Shown here one piece after another: positions 61,579 to 64,000 of a stretch of DNA of 64,000 nt (within the stretch, counting starts at the first letter, position 1; each line of letters starts with the position of its first letter). The stretch covers positions 1,178,001 through 1,242,000 of the forward strand of contig NZ_JAKZFC010000001.1 of NCBI RefSeq assembly GCF_022549215.1, given 5' to 3'. Both the position numbers and the translations under genes were made by a program. This DNA is from Solibacillus palustris (GTDB lineage Bacteria; Bacillota; Bacilli; Bacillales_A; Planococcaceae). The notes under the pieces are model-generated. The model searched no databases. It was given only the letters and a program-made list of their open reading frames with translations, and had not been told where the DNA came from.

Positions 61579-62124
61579 ATGATCAAGAAGTTATTAGCAA
61601 TTACCGTGGCAATCGCCGCAAGCGCATTTATTTTTGCAAGCCCGTCTTTTGCAGCATCACATACAGTTCAATCAGGTGAGACTTTATTTTCAATTGCTCC
61701 CAAATATAACGTAACAGCAACAGAATTAAAAAAGGAAAATAAACTAAAAACAAATAATCTTTTAAAAAATCAAGTTCTTCAAATACCAAAGAAAACTGAA
61801 AAAGTATCAGCAACACACCCATCAAATGTAAAGAAAACATTTAAAATGACGGCTACAGCATATACAGCAAATTGTAAAGGCTGTTCAGGTATTACGACAA
61901 CAGGATTAAACTTACGTAAAAATCCAGAACTAAAAGTAATCGCGGTCGATCCAAAAATCATTCCACTTGGTTCGAAAGTGTGGGTTGAAGGCTATGGTAT
62001 TGCAGTTGCAGGTGATACAGGCGGCTCAATTAAAGGAAACAAAATCGATATTTTCGTAAAAAGTAAATCAAAAGCCAATAACTGGGGACGTAAAACAGTG
62101 ACAGTTAAGCTGTTAAAATCATAA
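61579..62124 (+). CDS. Secreted LysM-3D domain protein (YocH-like)
   Basis: The 181-residue protein has a signal peptide (IKKLLAITVAIAASAFIFASPSFA). One LysM peptidoglycan-binding module follows (HTVQSGETLFSIAPKYNVTATELKKENKL, about 27-70), then a C-terminal 3D domain. The 3D domain has three Asp: AVDPKIIPLGSKVWVEGYG, AGDTGG and KIDIFV. Such proteins (YocH, YabE-type) are lytic transglycosylase-like muralytic enzymes in growth or resuscitation, often under WalRK. Strong GGAGGGAAA site, own terminator. Confidence 0.92.
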   Translation: MIKKLLAITVAIAASAFIFASPSFAASHTVQSGETLFSIAPKYNVTATELKKENKLKTNNLLKNQVLQIPKKTEKVSATHPSNVKKTFKMTATAYTANCKGCSGITTTGLNLRKNPELKVIAVDPKIIPLGSKVWVEGYGIAVAGDTGGSIKGNKIDIFVKSKSKANNWGRKTVTVKLLKS

Positions 62125-62126
62125 AT

Positions 62127-62160
62127 TAAAGGTCATGCAAATGCTGCATGACCTTTTTTA
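62127..62160 (+). terminator. Terminator of the LysM-3D gene
   Basis: AAAGGTCATGCA pairs with TGCATGACCTTT over five bases, with a T run after it. Confidence 0.93.
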
Positions 62161-62279
62161 TGTGTATTTTTGAATTGTACAATATTGTGAGGCTTTCGTA
62201 CTACTTTAATCGATAATTACTTGTCACAATAACGTAAAGTATAGATTCGTTTCTGTGTAAGCTGTTGAAAATTAAGTCC

Positions 62280-62879
62280 TCATTTATAAGCTTTTACTAC
62301 GTTTTGAATAAGAGGAGTTCCGGTTTCTACTAAAGACTGATTATCATAGTTAAGTCCCCAATAATAAATAGTTCCCAGTAAAGTTTGGATAATTACTTGG
62401 AAAAATTGTTTTTTTGAATCAATTTTTTTTAATGATCCATCCTTATTCCCATCCTCTATAATTTCTAAAATAATTTTAAAAAGTTTTCGATCTTCGCTTG
62501 TAAAAAATGTATGCTTTTGGTCAATAATCGCTGCAGAATATATAACCCTCATTAATTCCTTTCCCATCTCTTTTTCAATGCTTGCATATACGGATAAACA
62601 AAATGCTTCTAAACGATCAATTGCCAAATGGTGTTCTAATCTAATTTGAGAATATATATTTACATAGCTTTCATCCATTTCCATAAAGCGCATCATAAAA
62701 ATACTAGACTTCGATGGGAAGTGTTGATAAAAGGAACCTTTAGAAGTCTTACTTTCTTTGACAATACGATCAACAGAAATTTTATCATAGCCATACTTTT
62801 CAAAAAGGGCTAGTGCAACAGTCATTATATGTTGTTGTTTCTGAATCCCGCTCTCAGTTTTGTTATCGGTAGTGTACAT
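62280..62879 (-). CDS. TetR/AcrR family transcriptional regulator
   Basis: The 199-residue protein has the TetR DNA-binding domain (ALALFEKYGYDKISVDRIVKESKTSKGSFYQHFPSKSSIF) and an all-helical ligand domain. It lies divergent from the CoA-transferase operon, 103 bases apart, with a 19-bp palindrome between them. It most likely represses that operon; its ligand may be an acyl-CoA or short-chain acid, by analogy only. Confidence 0.92.
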   Translation of the reverse strand: MYTTDNKTESGIQKQQHIMTVALALFEKYGYDKISVDRIVKESKTSKGSFYQHFPSKSSIFMMRFMEMDESYVNIYSQIRLEHHLAIDRLEAFCLSVYASIEKEMGKELMRVIYSAAIIDQKHTFFTSEDRKLFKIILEIIEDGNKDGSLKKIDSKKQFFQVIIQTLLGTIYYWGLNYDNQSLVETGTPLIQNVVKAYK

Positions 62880-62917
62880 ATTATCTCCTTTAAGTGTTTA
62901 TTTCGTTAAAATATAAA

Positions 62918-62965
62918 TTGACTTACTATAATTACCATTATATCATTAGACTACAGTCTGGTCTA
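62918..62965 (+). promoter_or_regulatory. scoAB promoter with TetR-type operator
   Basis: TTGACT (62918-62923), 17-bp spacer, TATCAT (62941-62946). Immediately downstream, 62947-62965 reads TAGACTACAGTCTGGTCTA, a 19-bp imperfect palindrome (14 of 19 symmetric) placed to block polymerase. Confidence 0.7.
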
Positions 62966-62982
62966 TGGAGGGGATGAGAATT

Positions 62983-63669
62983 ATGAAAAAGCTTAGAAAG
63001 CCTGAAGAGTTATCTATACTTTTTGAAGACTCTATGCGTTTACTTGTTGGGGGCTTTGGTATTTCCGGCACACCACTAACAGTTTTAGACGCCCTTGCTA
63101 AATTTGAAGCAGGTAACTATGAAGTTGTTAGTAATAACCTTGGGGACAATGGAAAAGGATTACACAAAGTTTTTATGGCTGGGAAAATTGACAAAGCTAT
63201 TGGATCTTTTTTCACTATTAATAAAGAAGCTATAGAAGCATGGTCAAAGGGAGAATTAGAAATTGAGCTTTTACCTCAAGGTACTTTAGCAGAAGCAATT
63301 CGTTGTGGAGGCGCTGGCATTGGTGGTTTTTATACCCCAACAGCATTAGGTACTAAATTGGCCGAAGGAAAAGAAGTACGTGAAATTGACGGTGTCCGCT
63401 ATTTATTTGAAAAAGCAATCAAAGGGGACATCGCATTAATAAAAGCGGATAAGGCGGATAAAGCAGGAAATCTAGTTTACCATTCAACAGCACGTAACTT
63501 TAATCCAATGATGGCAACAGCAGCTAAAATTGTTATTGCTGAAGTTGATGAAATTGTTGAAATTGGCGAATTTAGCCCTGAAGAAATTGTAACTCCACAT
63601 ATTTATGTAGATTATATAGTGGAAAGTAAATATGTAAAGCAAGGAGGGAGTTACATTGAAACTAGATAA
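62983..63669 (+). CDS. CoA transferase subunit A (3-oxoacid type)
   Basis: Start at ATG 62983, behind GGAGGGGATGAG. The 228-residue protein shows the family-I alpha-subunit pattern: LLVGGFGISGTPLTVLDAL, SNNLGDNGKGLHKVF, ELLPQGTLAEAIRCGGAGIGGFYTPTALGT and HSTARNFNPMMATAAKIVIAEVDEIVEIGE. With the beta subunit it transfers CoA between succinyl-CoA or acetyl-CoA and 3-oxo or short-chain acids. It overlaps the subunit B gene by 14 bases. Confidence 0.93.
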   Translation: MKKLRKPEELSILFEDSMRLLVGGFGISGTPLTVLDALAKFEAGNYEVVSNNLGDNGKGLHKVFMAGKIDKAIGSFFTINKEAIEAWSKGELEIELLPQGTLAEAIRCGGAGIGGFYTPTALGTKLAEGKEVREIDGVRYLFEKAIKGDIALIKADKADKAGNLVYHSTARNFNPMMATAAKIVIAEVDEIVEIGEFSPEEIVTPHIYVDYIVESKYVKQGGSYIETR

Positions 63670-64000
63670 TAGAGAACTAATTGCTAAAAAAATAGCTGAA
63701 GAATTACAAGATGGAGAGGTTGTGAATTTAGGGGTAGGAATTCCAACTCTCGTAGCAAAATATATCGAAAATCATAATGTTTATTTGCAAACTGAAAATG
63801 GTTTAATTGGGATGGGACCACCGCCAGCCGAAGAGAACATTGATATTGATCTAATTGATGCTGGTAAAACACCAGTAACAATTACACCTGAAGCGTCATT
63901 TTTTGATAGCGCATTTTCTTTTGGAATGATCCGTGGAGGACATGTAGATGTAGCAGTTTTAGGAACGTTAGAAGTAGATTGTTATGGGGAGATTGCCAAC
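63656..64000 (+). CDS. CoA transferase subunit B (3' truncated by window)
   Basis: Starts at TTG 63656, after AAGGAGGGAG, inside the end of subunit A. The visible 115 residues match family-I beta subunits: GEVVNLGVGIPTLVAKYI, LQTENGLIGMGPPP with the catalytic Glu in TENG, and EASFFDSAFSFGMIRGGHVDVAVLGTLEVD. The frame is open at the window's edge. Confidence 0.93.
   Translation, partial: MKLDNRELIAKKIAEELQDGEVVNLGVGIPTLVAKYIENHNVYLQTENGLIGMGPPPAEENIDIDLIDAGKTPVTITPEASFFDSAFSFGMIRGGHVDVAVLGTLEVDCYGEIAN

Noticed and set aside
1-64000. CRISPR array, prophage, integrase/attachment site or intact insertion sequence
   Set aside because: No regularly spaced short repeats, phage structural genes, recombinases or transposases were seen in any frame.

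Overview
The window looks like the chromosome of a low-GC Gram-positive rod of the Planococcaceae/Bacillaceae, most like Solibacillus or Lysinibacillus. The signs are AT-rich DNA, strong GGAGG ribosome sites, a T-box leader, an LTA synthase family protein, YcdB/YcdC and 3D-domain secreted proteins, and several families of structured intergenic repeats. The genus call is inference from gene style, not from a marker gene. No rRNA, tRNA, CRISPR array, intact transposase or prophage gene was seen.

Layout. 1-9.8 kb: the 3' part of an LTA-synthase-like sulfatase, a Clp-N/GNAT fusion, adenine deaminase (minus), a DfsB-like protein, a small STAS-like protein with a one-TM chemoreceptor, a DUF4256 protein, a serine beta-lactamase-like hydrolase and two GNATs, one of the AAC(6') type. 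9.9-13.4 kb: PadR plus DUF2812 pair, then an EAL gene followed by a CBS-GGDEF gene. 13.4-16.7 kb: a YtrA-like GntR/ABC operon behind four copies of one operator. 16.9-24.5 kb: hydrolase, RimJ-like GNAT, DEDD exonuclease, type II pantothenate kinase, MarR-MFS pair, RNase H-like protein, zinc-finger protein, SEC-C protein. 24.7-31.1 kb: divergent EamA/LysR, stand-alone CoaB, YbaK-like protein, VOC protein, cold-shock protein, formate-THF ligase. 31.1-36.0 kb: a 50-codon hydrophobic peptide gene, then an ascorbate-type PTS (IIA, IIB, IIC), split transketolase and a second-type HPr. 36.2-42.0 kb: HD hydrolase, ABC-F ATPase, CvfC-like protein, degenerate VWA-like protein. 42.7-46.2 kb: EamA exporter and proBA under a T-box. 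46.5-53.8 kb: orphan sigma factor, topoisomerase III, aspartokinase, DsbA-like protein and a run of small unknown genes. 54-64 kb: Na/Pi cotransporter, YcdB-like secreted protein, MATE exporter, LysM-3D secreted protein, and a TetR gene divergent from a CoA-transferase operon that runs off the end.

How genes work together. The PTS-transketolase-HPr block reads as one uptake-and-pentose-phosphate operon. Its IIB gene has no usable ATG/GTG/TTG: the active-site Cys is encoded only if translation begins at an ATT that directly follows the IIA stop codon. The GntR/ABC operon should be self-repressed through GTGTATTA-N6-TAATACAC sites. proBA is attenuated through a tRNA-sensing leader, probably for proline. 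scoA/scoB sits behind a TetR-type palindrome.

The most unusual non-coding signal is a roughly 210-bp element present three times, each time exactly between two convergent genes. Its end hairpins keep pairing although their sequences differ between copies. A second repeat family (two copies), a direct-repeat-bounded two-hairpin element, a dispersed-type GC-rich repeat and an isolated 75-nt hairpin at 42.5 kb are also described.
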